A DNA stretch of 64,000 bases from Pisolithus tinctorius (taxonomy: Eukaryota; Basidiomycota; Agaricomycetes; Boletales; Pisolithaceae). The DNA is taken from the NCBI GenBank assembly GCA_024663395.1, contig JANFAH010000003.1, positions 1,116,001-1,180,000 of the forward strand, read 5' to 3'. The notes under the pieces were generated by a model. It saw only the letters and a program-made list of their open reading frames with translations, searched no databases and was not told the origin of the DNA. Made by a program: the position numbers and the translations under genes. Shown in pieces: positions 32,782 through 45,407 of the stretch (positions within the stretch are counted from its first letter, which is position 1; each line of letters opens with the position of its first letter).

Positions 32782-33847
32782 TCAGGTTAAGTTTGATCTC
32801 TGTCTATATTTACATTACATTACAATTATTATGGACCACCATCACTAGCACTCGCAAATATGTGAACAGCCCGGTGATGATCATAGTGCACATAGACGCT
32901 CACAAATTCGCTAAATCAGCCCGACCTGCACGGTGCTGTGTTCGTAACCAGTAGTACAATGCATCTTCCCATCCTTGTTATCTAGTCAGTGCACGGAACT
33001 GGCCAATTAAAATAAAAATAATAAAAAGAGGACATATCTTAGCCAGTGTAATTCTATGTTGTCGTCGAGTTGGGCGGGACTGGCGGGTTCGCTTGTTGAT
33101 GACACGGTGTTGGATGATGGGAAGGGGATCGATTGGGCAACATCAGCTGTATGGGAGAAGGGTGAGCGGGGGTGAGCGAGCATGGGGTGAAAAGGAGGCA
33201 CTCAGACCATATCACACATACAAGCTCATTTGGGCTACTGTTTGATGGTGAGCTCGTATTCCCTAAGATACAGGGGGACAAGGGGAGGGAGAGGCTTACA
33301 TACTGTCTGTCTCTGTCATGAAAAGCACGGGTTGGCCACTGCCACACACCGAATACCATGTCAGTCCAATACCCATCCCAAGCACCTATGCAAAACATCA
33401 GGCAACGTGACAGAGCCTACAATTTCCAATGCCACCAAATTCTGTGGTCGAAAAGACTGCTCTCTCGTGGTAGTTAGCAAAGTTCCGAGCTTACTTGATT
33501 AACATTGGTGAGAGTTTGGTTACCTGTAGTCATAGATCTGAAGTACACATCACCAATTCCCCCTACATTGCATTGCATCACATCATCCTCGCCGCATTGC
33601 TAGAAGTTAGACTTAGTACAAGAAATTTATAGGCAACTTAGTATTATTCAATCCCGTTCCCATTCCTGCACATATGTAGATGCGGCTCGCAGCTGATTTG
33701 ACATTGTCCGCACCTAGAGGTGCGGCTTGTGGCATGATAAAACTCTTGCAAACTGACACTTTACATAATTTTCGTTTCTAACATCTGCTCGCATAGCATG
33801 GCCTTTCAGATTAACCCTGAAGTAACTTTTCCACTTCCTGCCTCTCA
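32782..33847. other. Intergenic region
   Basis: No convincing gene. A Ser/Pro-rich minus-strand frame (33,054-33,398) has no motif. The stretch holds AT-rich DNA (32,800-32,835, 33,005-33,030) and the 5' region of the downstream WD40 gene. Confidence 0.35.
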
Positions 33848-35145
33848 ATGCCTCTTCAATACAAGTTATACCACCGCCTCGAGGAAGAGCATCAAGGCGC
33901 CATCACCTCTCTTGTGTTTAGCACGCATGGCACATTCTTAGCTGTCAGCAGTGTTGATGGAAAGTTGTCATTGTGGTCAACTCTTTCTGGCCAGAGGCTC
34001 CATGTTGTCGTCACTGGGAATAATGCTGTATTGTCGGTCATCTGGATGATGCCATCAGAGAATCACTTGTTGTGCGGGCTTGCTAATGGCGTGGTCATCT
34101 CGATCCATATAGATGACTGTGTTCATGGTTCACTCCACCCTATTTTCGGGAACTTTTGACCTTGTATAGTAGCAGGTCACGGTAACAGGGTTTGCAGCTC
34201 ATCGCAGCTCTCCAGTTGAATATCTTGCCACCATGGACTCGGTTGTGGTCACTGGTGCTCACTCGGAAGTCTTGCTCTGGGATCACAAAGGACCAGGTAG
34301 GGCCTTCCTTTGTTTCCTCAGAATGTCAGACTACCATGATTGCCAGCTAAATGGTCACGACTTGCCCAAATTCTTCCCCCTCCATCCATTTCAGTGAATC
34401 GTGAAGCAGAGGTGATTGTTACGTCTTTAGCCTGGGCACATACGAAGTACTCTGAGAAAACACTTTTGGTCGCCTACTTGCATCATGGGATACTGTGCAT
34501 TCCCATCCTTTCTTGCATGGGAGACAACTGATTGCTCCTCAGCCTTTGGGATGCAATACGAACCAAGATGGTGCATTTTGTCTACATTAAGACCCTCATG
34601 TATGCCAGATTCCCTCTCTAGCAATGGTGTCGCTACTGATGGAAAAGTGGCAGTGGTTCCATGAGTGTGTCTCGTGATGGAAATATGCTAGTTGTTTCCA
34701 ATGTTACAAGTGGATTTGACATCTACCACCTCAATGATAGTAGCTTAGATGGCTCCATGCTCCAGCCTTGCGATGGACTGCTTGTTCCAGTGACCTTCAT
34801 ACATGCAGGGCAGGCCATCCTTGGCGGCAGCACATGTGGGAAAGTGCAAATCTGGGACTCCGTGGACAGATCCATGCTTGGTACACTTGCACATGATGGT
34901 AGGTGTCTCCAGGCAATCTCTCCGACCATTACTGATGCACAATAGCCGAGGATGTTGTGCTTTCCATTGCAGTTGAGTACTTTTCCTCACCTTGGCTGGC
35001 AGTAGATGACGCTCACACATGGTCCCCAGGCCCACGTCGAAAGCAGGGAAGATTGATTTCTTGTTGCTACAGGAACGTGCTCTCTGGGGGGAAGAAGAGG
35101 TCGCGTTCAATTATGGCATGCCGTCGAGGTCAAAGATGTTGGTGA
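33848..35145 (+). CDS. WD40-repeat protein, paralogue of the gene at 17.6 kb
   Basis: It starts MPLQYKLYHRLEEEHQGAIT, then SLVFSTHGTFLAVSSVDGKL and SLWSTLSGQRLHVVVTGNNA, a first WD40 blade. Later pieces are VLLWDHKGPG (about 34,280), MSVSRDGNMLVVSNVTSGFD (34,661) and GQAILGGSTCGKVQIWDS (about 34,810). Exons are separated by short introns. The layout matches the WD40 gene at 17,596, so they belong to one expanded family. C-terminal exons beyond about 35,145 could not be resolved and may be decayed. Confidence 0.65.
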
Positions 35146-37592
35146 GTGCGAATTTTGCTTAGTCCACTTTCATAGCTTCTCAGCAGTCACCCACCTGAAG
35201 ACTGCGATATCCATGGTATCAGACAAGAGCAAGGAGTGGTGCAGAGTTTCCGTGGATTTAGAGGGTTTGAGATTGTGACTATCATTCTAGTATCAGCTGG
35301 CACATACATTTTGGGGTCCCTGTTTGGCATACCATATCGTGGAACACTCGCTCAATGATGGGCCTTCGCATTTGTTGCAGAATGTAAAACTGCAGAACTA
35401 TTACTACTATACTTTTATTTGCAATGTGCATTGACTGTTTTCATTCGACACCCAAGTTCGATGTGTCATACATATCTGATGTGCAAAAGGAGCAGTATTC
35501 TTAGCAACAATGCGTGCGGAGAGGCTGACATAAAACTTTCCAGGCAGAGGTGCAATGGTAGGCAAGTGCGGTATTCCCCGAGCTCAGTGTGATCAAGTGA
35601 ATGTGTGGGTCAACGAGCAGACTTTCTTGTCTCATGGGGATTTCTTCCCATGCGGTAGCTACCTTTTCTCTACGTCGTATATTTGATATCTCGTTCATTG
35701 GGGCATGTCCACCCTCACTCCCACTATGTCTTTTTGCTCCCCCTTCTGGGGATATGACATCTATTCCACCTTCAGGCGCAACCTTATTTCTTTATTCGGG
35801 TGTGATATCGACTTGCAGTCCCAACAAGTCAGAATTTTTTGAACTAAGTATGTACTCTATAAATGTGATGAGATGACAGATTACGCTGTGAGGTGGTGTC
35901 AATGGCCCAATCACTGTCACACCTGTTGTCATTGATATATATAGATACTGCTATCTGTGAATGAATGACTCACACCTTTCCTGGGACTTTGCTCGACGTC
36001 CTTACTCGTGCAACGTCCTGATATCTGACTATGAACTAGGCTCCGTTGCGAGTAGTCCAGTGACCAGCCCATCGATGGGGCTGCCATCGATAGATGGTTT
36101 GCTGTTCACCAGCAGCTAGTGAGCTTACGATCTTGTATAGTGAGCATGGCCTTCGTAGAGATCATGTGAATTTTACATAATCTAAGTCGTCTGGACTTGA
36201 ATTATGTTCTCTCTGTCTCTTTGTCTTCGACTTCATCGATCGCATTCGTACTGCTCTCCAACTCGCGCATATGTCATTCGAACTTTACTCTCCTACCCAC
36301 CTCCCTTTCACATCATTACCATGAGTGGTCTGTGTGGTGGCCTCCCATCTTTCTTTTTCCACTCGTCCGTTCACTCATGCTCAGAAGGTTGCGCCCTGTT
36401 GCCCCTGGTTCTCACACACTCAATGTGGAGGAAGAGGAAGAGGACGGCATTTTCCATTATTGCTGTTTCATCTTCATCTTGTCGGGTGCCCTTTTCTGGT
36501 TCGTTCCAGGTTCGATACAATTCTATGCCATCTGAGTTTGATGGGCTGACATTACGATCTTGTACCATGGTCTGTGGAATGGCGCAAAAACAAATTTGAG
36601 TGGACACAGTTTTCACTGGGCTTCCCCCAGAGTGTCTAGAGTACTGCTAAGCAATCGACGCTCAGAACTGTGAGGGAGAGTGAACCCTATGGCAGTGTGC
36701 TCTCTGCTAGCTTGTCATGCGAATATCTCGCTCTTACAGCTGAGTTCCTCCATGGCAACGAGTGCATTTGACCATACTCCCTCATTGTCTCCACTGACGA
36801 TTCCTAGACCATTTTTCACCCCACCCCTCGCCCCAACCCTTGCAACGACCAAGTTCCTCTCACATGAGTACTCAGAATGTCCTTCACAGTCGCCCGCGAT
36901 AAGTCGATACATGCTTCTCAGGCACGCAGCACTCTCGCTATTGTCTTCCACACCGGCCTCAGCGTGCCTTTACTGGCAGGTTCTCACTCTCACATATCCC
37001 TTCACTCGGTGAAATAATTTGCTACATCTGCTTTTGCCTCAGGCAACGTTGCCATTATCGGGACTGGTATCGATTGCAACCTGGGTTTCTTGATTGCCAA
37101 CTTGACACCTCGCCTCCCCCGTTCCACTGTTCCAGTGCTGTGCCTGCTGTATTAGAGCTTGCTACCGCTGGGGGGTGCACCTGTATCCTGCCAAATGGTG
37201 CAGGCATGTAGAAATTGTACTATTCAACTGGATTCAATGGGATCATAGTTGTATTTTGACTACATGTGTGTGAATGTGGTGAGAGCCGATTGAGGCAAGC
37301 AAAGTTCAATGTGGTCAAATGTAAACCACCGTCATCATGTTCTATACTACAAAGAGAGAAGTAACTACTATCCGTCAAAATCTGACAATATTGGATTGTA
37401 AACATGAAAATCCTACATCGGCCTGCCTTGCCATGTAATATGTGTTCACTCCAGCTCGCACCTGATCACAGTAGATATTTTGCTTACCAATCTACCCCAT
37501 CAGATCTCGCTCGAGTCGGAGTCAAATTTATTGATTGTGTGTCGTATAGTAAATCATTTGGTCCCCATTGCAAGTTCCGGATCACGTCTCAA
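35146..37592. other. About 2.4 kb without a recognised gene
   Basis: Several frames of 60-130 codons (for example 35,601-35,876, 36,204-36,599 and 36,680-37,012, all plus) show Ser/Pro/Leu-rich sequence without motifs. Part may be the 3' end of the WD40 gene or the 5' region of the transposase gene. No repeat partner was seen in the window. Confidence 0.3.
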
Positions 37593-40500
37593 ATGGCAAA
37601 AAAACCGTACCTCTGCTCCTGTCATGTTCTAAAGTGCGGACAGCAGCAGACATGGTCCGAAGTGCATGGGCGAAGTCTGCCGGGGAAGTTGGTGTCTAGG
37701 GCCCTTTACTTTCGCCATCAGCAGCTGGATCGCGACTGTTCGTCCTCATGTGAATATGATATATTTGCCCAGTTAGAAGGGGATCAGGGGCAGTCTTGCA
37801 ATGGGGGTTCAGGTACAAAACTCTACATGACAGAGTACTGTTGTGTTCTGACGGGACGAGTCATCATTCTACAGGGATCCTTGAGGTGCCACCTACTTGC
37901 CTCGATGAAAAAGAGGTCTGGGAAAATTGCGCAGAGACATCTGCAGGTCTATCCCAGGAAACTGCCGCTATGGAGGCTGCTACCCATGATATCAACCATA
38001 TTGCGAAACTGATCAACAACCGAATTTTGTCATTTGCTGCTAGTGGGCCCTTGTGCTTTTCCCAATCTCCCCACAAGGAGTCTCTGGAGTATGACATCCA
38101 CCAATCTGCCATTCCCACAGAATCTAATGCAGGACCCCTTCACTTGGATCAGCACTCTACGATCAATCAGGCCATCCTCCTCCATGAGGACCATCTCCAC
38201 ATGTCTCTCGCCACCCTTCGCGAGATGCAGGTTCCTGATGTATTGCAGGAGCGTCATCAGGAACTCATTTGTTGTGTCGACAAAGAGCTTCAGAGAATAG
38301 GCCTTGCAAAGATGGCGGAATGGAACCGCCAGGTTCAATTAGTTAAGAGTGGAAAATGTCCCTCTGGATCACAAAATTGTGTGAATACCAGTGAGAGCCA
38401 CAACTCGAGGGAAGCTACCTATCTAATACCTCTTTTTCCTTGTCCGTCATTTGCCTCATAGAGTCGTACTTCAAGCCCATTGGAGAGTGCATGCACCCTG
38501 CTGTAGTGGCAGCGATGTTCCTGGTCCTAGTGCTCTCGCTTCTTTGTGGTATTTCCCGCAAGCAGGCCGCGTTCGTCCTTATCACACTCAAGTACATCAT
38601 TTCTTGGACCTGCCCGACCCACGCCATGCCTGACCAAGGACTGGATCTTAACACCTTCCCTGGAGATTACCAAATGCTCCTATGACACTTTGACCTTGAC
38701 CCTCGCCTTTGCTCATATGTCTGCTGCCCTTCCTGCTTCGCATTATACCCGGACTCTGACGCACCTGATGTGTGCATTAATTGCAAGGCTCAATGCGAGC
38801 CACCCTGTGGTTCGGATTTGTTTAGAACAAAGAACATCAGAGGGCGAACATTCCGACAGCCCATTCGGACATACCTTCACCAAGGGATGAGAGACTGGGT
38901 CGCCCGCTTACTCTCAAGACCAAATATCAAACGTCTGATAGAAGAAACCAATAGTTATAGTCGTTCCTCCCTTGGTGATGAAATCAGGGACATTCACGGA
39001 GCTGGAGTCTTGCAATCCCTCATTGGACCAGACGGAAGACCATTTTTGAGCTCCATGGAAGGTGCCCTCTGGCTTATCTTTTCTCTTGGTGTGGATGGAT
39101 TTAACGCTTTCGGTAAGAAAACTGGAGGTGGTCCTGCTTCCGTGACGGCCATTTATATGGCATGTTTATCACTACCCATCGAGGAACGCTTCAAGCGCGA
39201 GAACATGTATCTTGTTGGGGTCATTCCCGGTCCTCATAAACCATCAGAAGACAAAATTAACCACCTCCTTCGACCTCTTGTGGATGACCTCCTGGAGTTC
39301 TGGAATCCCGGAATTCACTTATCCCAGACCAAGCATCATCCATCTGGTTGTCATGTCCAGGCAGCGCTTATCCCTCTTGTGTCTGACATCCTTGCTGCAC
39401 ACCAGACAGGTGGATTTACAGCTCATAGTGCAACACTTTTTTGCTCTCTTTGTTATCTCCGTGCAGATGAGATTGAAAACTTCGACTTAGAAACATGGCC
39501 TCTCAGGACCAGTCAAGACCACTGCCGCCATGCCAATGCCTGGAAGGATGCCCAGACAATCACCGAAAGGCAAGAAATTACCAAGAAATATGGGGTTCGC
39601 TTTAGTGAACTCCTTTGTCTGCCTTACTGGGACCCCATGTTATTCACTGTCATTGACAGTATGCATGCATTTTTTCTCCGCATTATCCCGGAACATATTT
39701 GACGAATCTGGGGTGTTGGTCCTGATACTCCCAGCGGTGATGGATACTACACCCCTGGCTTTCAACCCCCCAACCGTGCATTGAACGATGCTTTAATTGA
39801 TGGTCTAGAGTCCCTGCAGGTAGCTGGAGAATTGCCATCAAGCAGCGATGCCAAACAGGAGCTGATCTCATTGGGATGACATATTCTTTGGCATCTATGT
39901 GAGATGTTTGATTTAAGGCGGGCTGGGTTCACCATCATGCTATCGCGTACACTTCTTACTTGGGTATTTGATCGTTCTTGTTCTTGGTTGTCTGTTACTC
40001 ACTCTTTTAGTATCGAGGTTCAAGCGTTGCAAAGTGTAAAATAGACAATGCTCTTAAGACTCTTAAGGATTTGGAGGAAAAGGCCGAGTCGTCAGATGTC
40101 GCAGCAGATACTGTAAGCTTTGGCTAACCCCACCCAGTTATATATTGACTCGTTTCATTTAGGCCACTGTTTCTAGAAATGCATCATTCCTAACTGACAC
40201 CGGCAGTAGCACGAATGCAGTTTCTTCGACTGGCTCAGCTGCATCTACAGGTGCTGATGATTTTGTCAACCCTGCTGTGGGGAAGGGGGGACATCGCAAC
40301 AGGAATGGTCCACCTAGCACCGAAGAGCTCAAGTATGCTAGGAAGCGGCTACAATCTGTGAAGTCAACTCATGCCTTAGGAAGTAATATTCGGTCGGCGA
40401 CCCTGTTTGTGCTGTGTGAAGAGCTTCAGATACACGTTGATTGCCCCAAGCCAGGAAAACTACCTAGCAAGTCTATGCTGTTAACTGCTTTGGGTCAATG

Positions 40501-42091
40501 GGTGCATGTATGACCATTGTGAGGAGTTGGGACTGCATTAACTGTCGTCCTTAGCACACTGTAATCGTTGAGTCAAATCCCCATCGCAGGAAGCCTCTTC
40601 CAGGCCCCGCGGACTCCGCCCCAAATATGAGAAAGTGACATGCACGCAATTCTGTTGTTCTTGGGGACTCAGTCTTGCTGGAAGTTTGGGAGGATCAACA
40701 GAAACTGATTCTTCCATCCTTCGTCTCACCAGCTCCAGCAAACTTTGGTTTAGCAAGCCACTCCCTCAGTGCTGACCAGTGGCGCTCAGTAGGAACTATT
40801 CATCTCGTCGTCACACTCATCTGCCTTTGGGGGTTCGATGCAGGCCGGAAAGGCGAAATGCTAGTGAATTACATTCACTTGATTACCGCTATCCACTGGG
40901 AAAACATGTGCACCACTTCGAAGTTTGCTGCTGATGAGTACATGTTTCACATGCTGGAATACTTCCACGGTCTAGTGCGCTTATACAAGGAGGCTAAAGT
41001 CCAACCAACTCACCACCTAGCGCTTCACATTGGTGACCTACTCTTGGCGTTTGGTCCCGTGCACAGCTGGAGGACTTGGGCCTTCGAGCACTATAACTAC
41101 GTGCTTCAGAACGTAAAGACTAACAACAAGTTTGGTATGTATAGACTTAACAGCTGATGATGACACTCACACATGCTACCCTAGGTGAATTAGAGCTCAC
41201 GTTCATGAACGATGCGTGCAGAGCTGCAAACCTCACTGCTTACATGTTCAGTGGCAGAGTGCAAGCATTCAGTAACTTGTTGCCTGCGTTCCTGCAGGCA
41301 TTTTACTCTGACATTTGGGGGACATGCCTTAACGATATCCTGTCGTTTGGTTCATTGTCAAAGACCCGCGTCTACACACAATGTCCCTTAGCAAAGGGGT
41401 GTCAAGCAGAGCGAGATGAAGATCATGTGGTTCTTGCTATGCATCACATTCAAACGCAGAATGCAGCAGGTGAGACATTCCTCTTCTTCCCAGCACAACA
41501 ACATTAACCTACTGCTACCCAGATGTCGTTTTCTGCACAAAGGTGCAGCGGGAGGGCATGTGTTACCAAGCGAACCTCCGCTCTCCCGGTGATGCTAACA
41601 TTATCATATGGAGCAGTAGGGACTCCTCTTGCAATGATGGATGTGAGCCCACCTGCATCCTAGCTCTCTTCTGTGACAGAAGACAACTGGACTGCAACAG
41701 TAACGACAGGCATCCTTTTGCTGTCATCGAGCGTCATATGCCACTGAAACCGGATCACCACCCACATGATCTGTACCGCAGATTTGGATTTGCAGCAGTA
41801 GGAGGGCTATACTATGACCAATTCCATCCCTCTGAAGTGGTTGCGGTGGATGATATTATCGCGCAGTTCGCAAAAACTCATTTCAGTCGTTTCAGTGATC
41901 AGTTACCGGTGGAGGTGGTTCATGTACTGCCAATCTTTAAGGTATTTAATTTCAGACCAACGCAGTTCCTCCATTTAACTCTTAAACCTGTTTCCCAGGA
42001 TATTCATTTTGATGATGTTTTTGATATGGGAACGTTGGATCATAATCATAGTGAAGACAATGGCAAAATACCCGAAGATGTGCTGCTGTAG
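37593..42091 (+). pseudogene. Plavaka-type (Tnp2/CMC) transposase gene, nearly complete
   Basis: The N-terminal zinc-like piece MAKKPYLCSCHVLKCG... starts at 37,593. The core from about 38,440 reads YVCCPSCFALYPDSDAP, CINCKAQCEPPCG...IRGRTF, LGVDGFNAFGKKTGG, VGVIPGPHKPS, LLRPLVDDLLEFW and FTVIDSMHAFFL. The C-terminal part (40,675-42,091) has SADQWRSVGTIHLVVTLI, HHLALHIGDLL, GPVHSW and NNKFG, then an intron 41,134 to about 41,184. This order is that of Plavaka/Tnp2 DDE transposases of Agaricomycetes. Two in-frame TGA codons (38,683 and 39,700) break the core, so it is probably inactive. The gene ends 105 bp before the right arm begins. Whether it belongs to the large element or is an insertion within it is open. 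Confidence 0.82.
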
Positions 42092-42196
42092 TTGTTGAAT
42101 ATGTAATGACATTGGGCATATATAATAATAAACTGCAGATTGTGGCATCGGCATCCACTGTACATTTCTCTAAGTCATAACTGAACCAACAATCGC

Positions 42197-42610
42197 TCAC
42201 GCGCACCAATCGACAAGCATCACAGACATCACTCCTTGCTGACCTTTATCCAACTGGAAATCGACACACAGTTACCTCTTGCTGAGGAAGAAGAAACCGA
42301 ACTTCCAGACTCTCTTGGCGAACCGATCAAGCTTCCTGCGGACATCACAAGTCCAAACCTGAATGGCGTCAAGATTGATAACCCCTACCTCGATATGAAT
42401 GGTATTGTAACTTAAGACGCCTCGTGTTCAACACTGATACCGTTGCCGTGGTCAGGTTCACCCGTGTACACATCCAGAAGGGAAGGTATGTATCTCCTTT
42501 GCTTCCCCATGTAGGTTGACCTTTGTGCTCATTCCCATGTTGCCAGCTCCAGAAACGGAGGAAGAAACGATGTTGGAGGCCCTCAAATACATGAACCACG
42601 TCGTTAATAT
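42197..42610 (+). pseudogene. Rat1/Xrn2-like 5'-3' exoribonuclease fragment (right arm)
   Basis: Same pieces as in the left arm: PADITSPNLNGVKIDNPYL then DMNGI up to the donor at about 42,411, [10 protein letters not shown] (about 42,458-42,487), and [21 protein letters not shown]. Homology to XRN nucleases starts at the arm boundary and stops after VVNM. It is a partial domain without the rest of the active site, so not functional as an exonuclease. Confidence 0.75.
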
Positions 42611-42618
42611 GTCAAACC

Positions 42619-43065
42619 ATGGAAGCTTTTCTTCACAGCCATCGGTGCATATATGTTGCCTTTGCAGGTTCGTATAGATGCCTCATGCAGTGTCCCTCAT
42701 CTGCACAAAGACTCTTTTTCTCTGCAATGAACAAAGATGAGCATGCCTTTGTACAGTTGATTGCTGATTATAAATGGACCCCCTCCCCAGGTGTCACCGG
42801 AACTTCACCATTCTATTCCCCTCTATCTCTAGGCATGTCTCCCATCACGTGTGGTATGGCTCACAAGGGTATCCGGCACTATGCGCCATATAACCTGCAC
42901 TCTCGTGGCCCCGACCAAACTTTGTTAGACCTGTCGAGTGTTCTGCCTACGCCGAGAGTTCCAGTTTGTCTGTGCAATGCCACTGGTGCTTGTGCTGGTG
43001 TCGCCGCCCCCCACATTCATGCTGTAGGGGGCAACCCCCCTGCAAACGCTGTGAGGAATCAATAA
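42619..43065 (+). CDS. Unidentified open frame conserved in both arms (right copy)
   Basis: Counterpart of 9,351-9,818. It has 149 codons and about 14 residue differences from the left copy, mostly Arg against Trp/Cys/His/Gln. That both copies stay open despite this decay may be chance, since few of the CpGs lie in CGA codons. No family recognised. Confidence 0.3.
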   Translation: MEAFLHSHRCIYVAFAGSYRCLMQCPSSAQRLFFSAMNKDEHAFVQLIADYKWTPSPGVTGTSPFYSPLSLGMSPITCGMAHKGIRHYAPYNLHSRGPDQTLLDLSSVLPTPRVPVCLCNATGACAGVAAPHIHAVGGNPPANAVRNQ

Positions 43066-45126
43066 GAACCCTTTCAGATATCCGCTGACTGCTGGCCATT
43101 ATTCATAGAATCAGTTCATCTATCCTGACATTCGAAAGGCCGTACAAGATGGCGTACCGCTGGTGTGCTATGTCTATCATCTGTCTTTGTACTTTTGTGG
43201 CTGAATCCTGTTGTAGGAGGACATTGGCTATGGCGTCAAGCTTAGATTCATTCAAGATTGCCTTGAACTCGCAAGAGTCATGGATGAAGAACGAAAGAAA
43301 ATGTGAGCATCCCTATGCATCATTGTGATGAGTCCCCTACTGATGTTACTGATAGTCTTCGGGCTCTGGAGGCTGGTGAGGTTATCTCACGGGAGAGACT
43401 CGTACATATTTTCTTTTCAGTCGTTGTGATTTATGGTCATGATCTCGCGAATGCAGGACATGTTTGGACAAGGTGCCCTTGGCTATGTTGAGGAATGCGT
43501 GGAGATTGCAACAGACACTATTATGACTGATGAGATGGATGAGTGCGGATTTTCAACAGTTGGCAAGGAGTAGCTGCTCACCCATTTTGGCAGCATGTTA
43601 CCTGCGTGATGGTGCGGCATCAGTCTCCAATACTTGACCTGCGGAAGGGCCATGGTAATGATATTTACTGCAGGATGTCGCTATCCTAGCTTGTAATTAC
43701 TGATACCCATGACAACATTCCAATCGAGGGATAATATTCTTACTTTACTTCTGTTACATGTGATGTGCATTTCGGTGTTCTACCGGAAGTGGCACGCTAC
43801 TACCTCTACAATCCATAGGCTGCCTGGCACCATAGCTATTTGCGACCTTGTGCACAGCGAACTTCGTAACAGTCACGTGAACATTAGATAATCTAAGTTT
43901 AGATTCTCAGATCTCAGCTCTCACCCCTAGCACAGACACTCAAGTTCTCACCCGAGATGGATACAACCCTAAATTTCTGTGGCAAAGTTTTCCTTTCTCT
44001 TAGAGGACCTTGTCAAAGCTGATCCTTACTGTGTGCCTACCAAGCAACGACGGACGATGTGACCGGATGAAGCAGACACGACAACGGAAGCTTTGAGGAC
44101 GCCGTCCTCACTATGCTCGTATGGGGTATGTCCCGAGTGGTCAGTTCCCCATTAGTATACCTCACTGCTTGCATTCTCATTTGTTCCTGTCACCATACAA
44201 TGTCAATGTGTTATGCAGACCTCACTAAAGGCACCATTGTATTCTCTAGTGGGGACGACAGACACTCCGTTTGGTGTGGAGAGAAAGACCCAGTGGGTAT
44301 GTGTGTGCAGACTTGATACTGTTCCCTGGGATGTGAAGATGGAGAGGGTCACTCGGAAGAGGAGGAGTGGACTGGAAGGATGTTTGTGTTGAGGATTGAG
44401 AGGCACTTTGTCGAGGGCATCTTTAAGGTAATTTGAGTTCTCTCGAAGGTAATATTGGCGGTATGGCGCATGTTTTTGTTCGTACACACTTGACTGACAC
44501 TTCATAGGTTGACTTTGATCCTGGCGCATCGACGTCTGGCCTTATAGAGTATGGGGACATGTGCGATAAAGTCTGGAGGTGGCTCGGACAGCGCAGGTGA
44601 GCCATTTGGCCGTTTCTCGTCCGCTTTCGAACACTCTGACTCTGGGTGCCAGGTAGGTTCATTTTCTCTGCTCTGTGCTAACAGACGGCACTGGCCCTTG
44701 TAGAGTCATTGCTACTGCCACTGTATCGCTCACCGTCGGCTCCCTGGCCGAAACTCTGTATTTGACGTCTCAGCCATCCTCCAAGTTTCCCCCTGTACTC
44801 GCCCAGGCTCCCAGTCTCATCAAGCGAGACGTTTTGTGCATGCCAACCTTCGTAGCTCCCTCCATCACTGGCCTCTCTTGGCCATGATTCTGCGTTCAAC
44901 AGATGCGCTCGTACCCCTGCCATTTCAGGGTTGGTCCCATGTTTGTATTTGGAAGGGTGTGCGATGCTTTTGCATGTAACTTGGGATTGTGTGGTTCAAT
45001 CTCTGTGTTTCTTCCCTTCTCCCTGCTCGTCTGTGAGTCCCTTACTGTCACCAGTTCAGGTTCAGTTGTATTCAACGATGGGCATTCTGCTGAGCCACTC
45101 CCATCTGTCGTGTCCCACAGGAACAA
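43066..45126 (+). other. Right-arm stretch with unassigned gene pieces
   Basis: A plus-strand reading has exon-like pieces: DIRKAVQDGVPLVCYVY (about 43,127), KLRFIQDCLELARVMDEERK (about 43,240-43,300) followed by a GTGAGC donor, and QDMFGQGALGYVEECVEIAT (about 43,455-43,515). They are mirrored in the left arm at 8.9-9.3 kb. I do not recognise the source gene. The rest (44,100-45,100) shows no motif. Confidence 0.35.
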
Positions 45127-45407
45127 CTCCGACATATGTACAACTCCAACCTAGGCAGAACTCCGACATATGTACAGCTCCGACATAAGTACAACTCTGA
45201 CATACATACAGCTCCGACATGAGTACAACTCCGACATACATACAGCTCTGACATAAGTACAACTCCGACATACGTACAACTCCAGCAGAAGTACAACTCC
45301 GACATAAGTACAACTCCAGCATAAGTACAACTCCAGCACAAGTACAACTCCAACATAAGTGCAACTCGAACATAGGCAGAACTGATATAGGTGCAACTCC
45401 AACATAG
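45127..45407 (-). repeat. 17-bp minisatellite, right-arm copy (about 16 units)
   Basis: Inverse of the left-arm array, units such as ACATAAGTACAACTCCG, about 280 bp against 525 bp at the left. It is open in all three minus-strand frames for the same reason. Confidence 0.9.
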
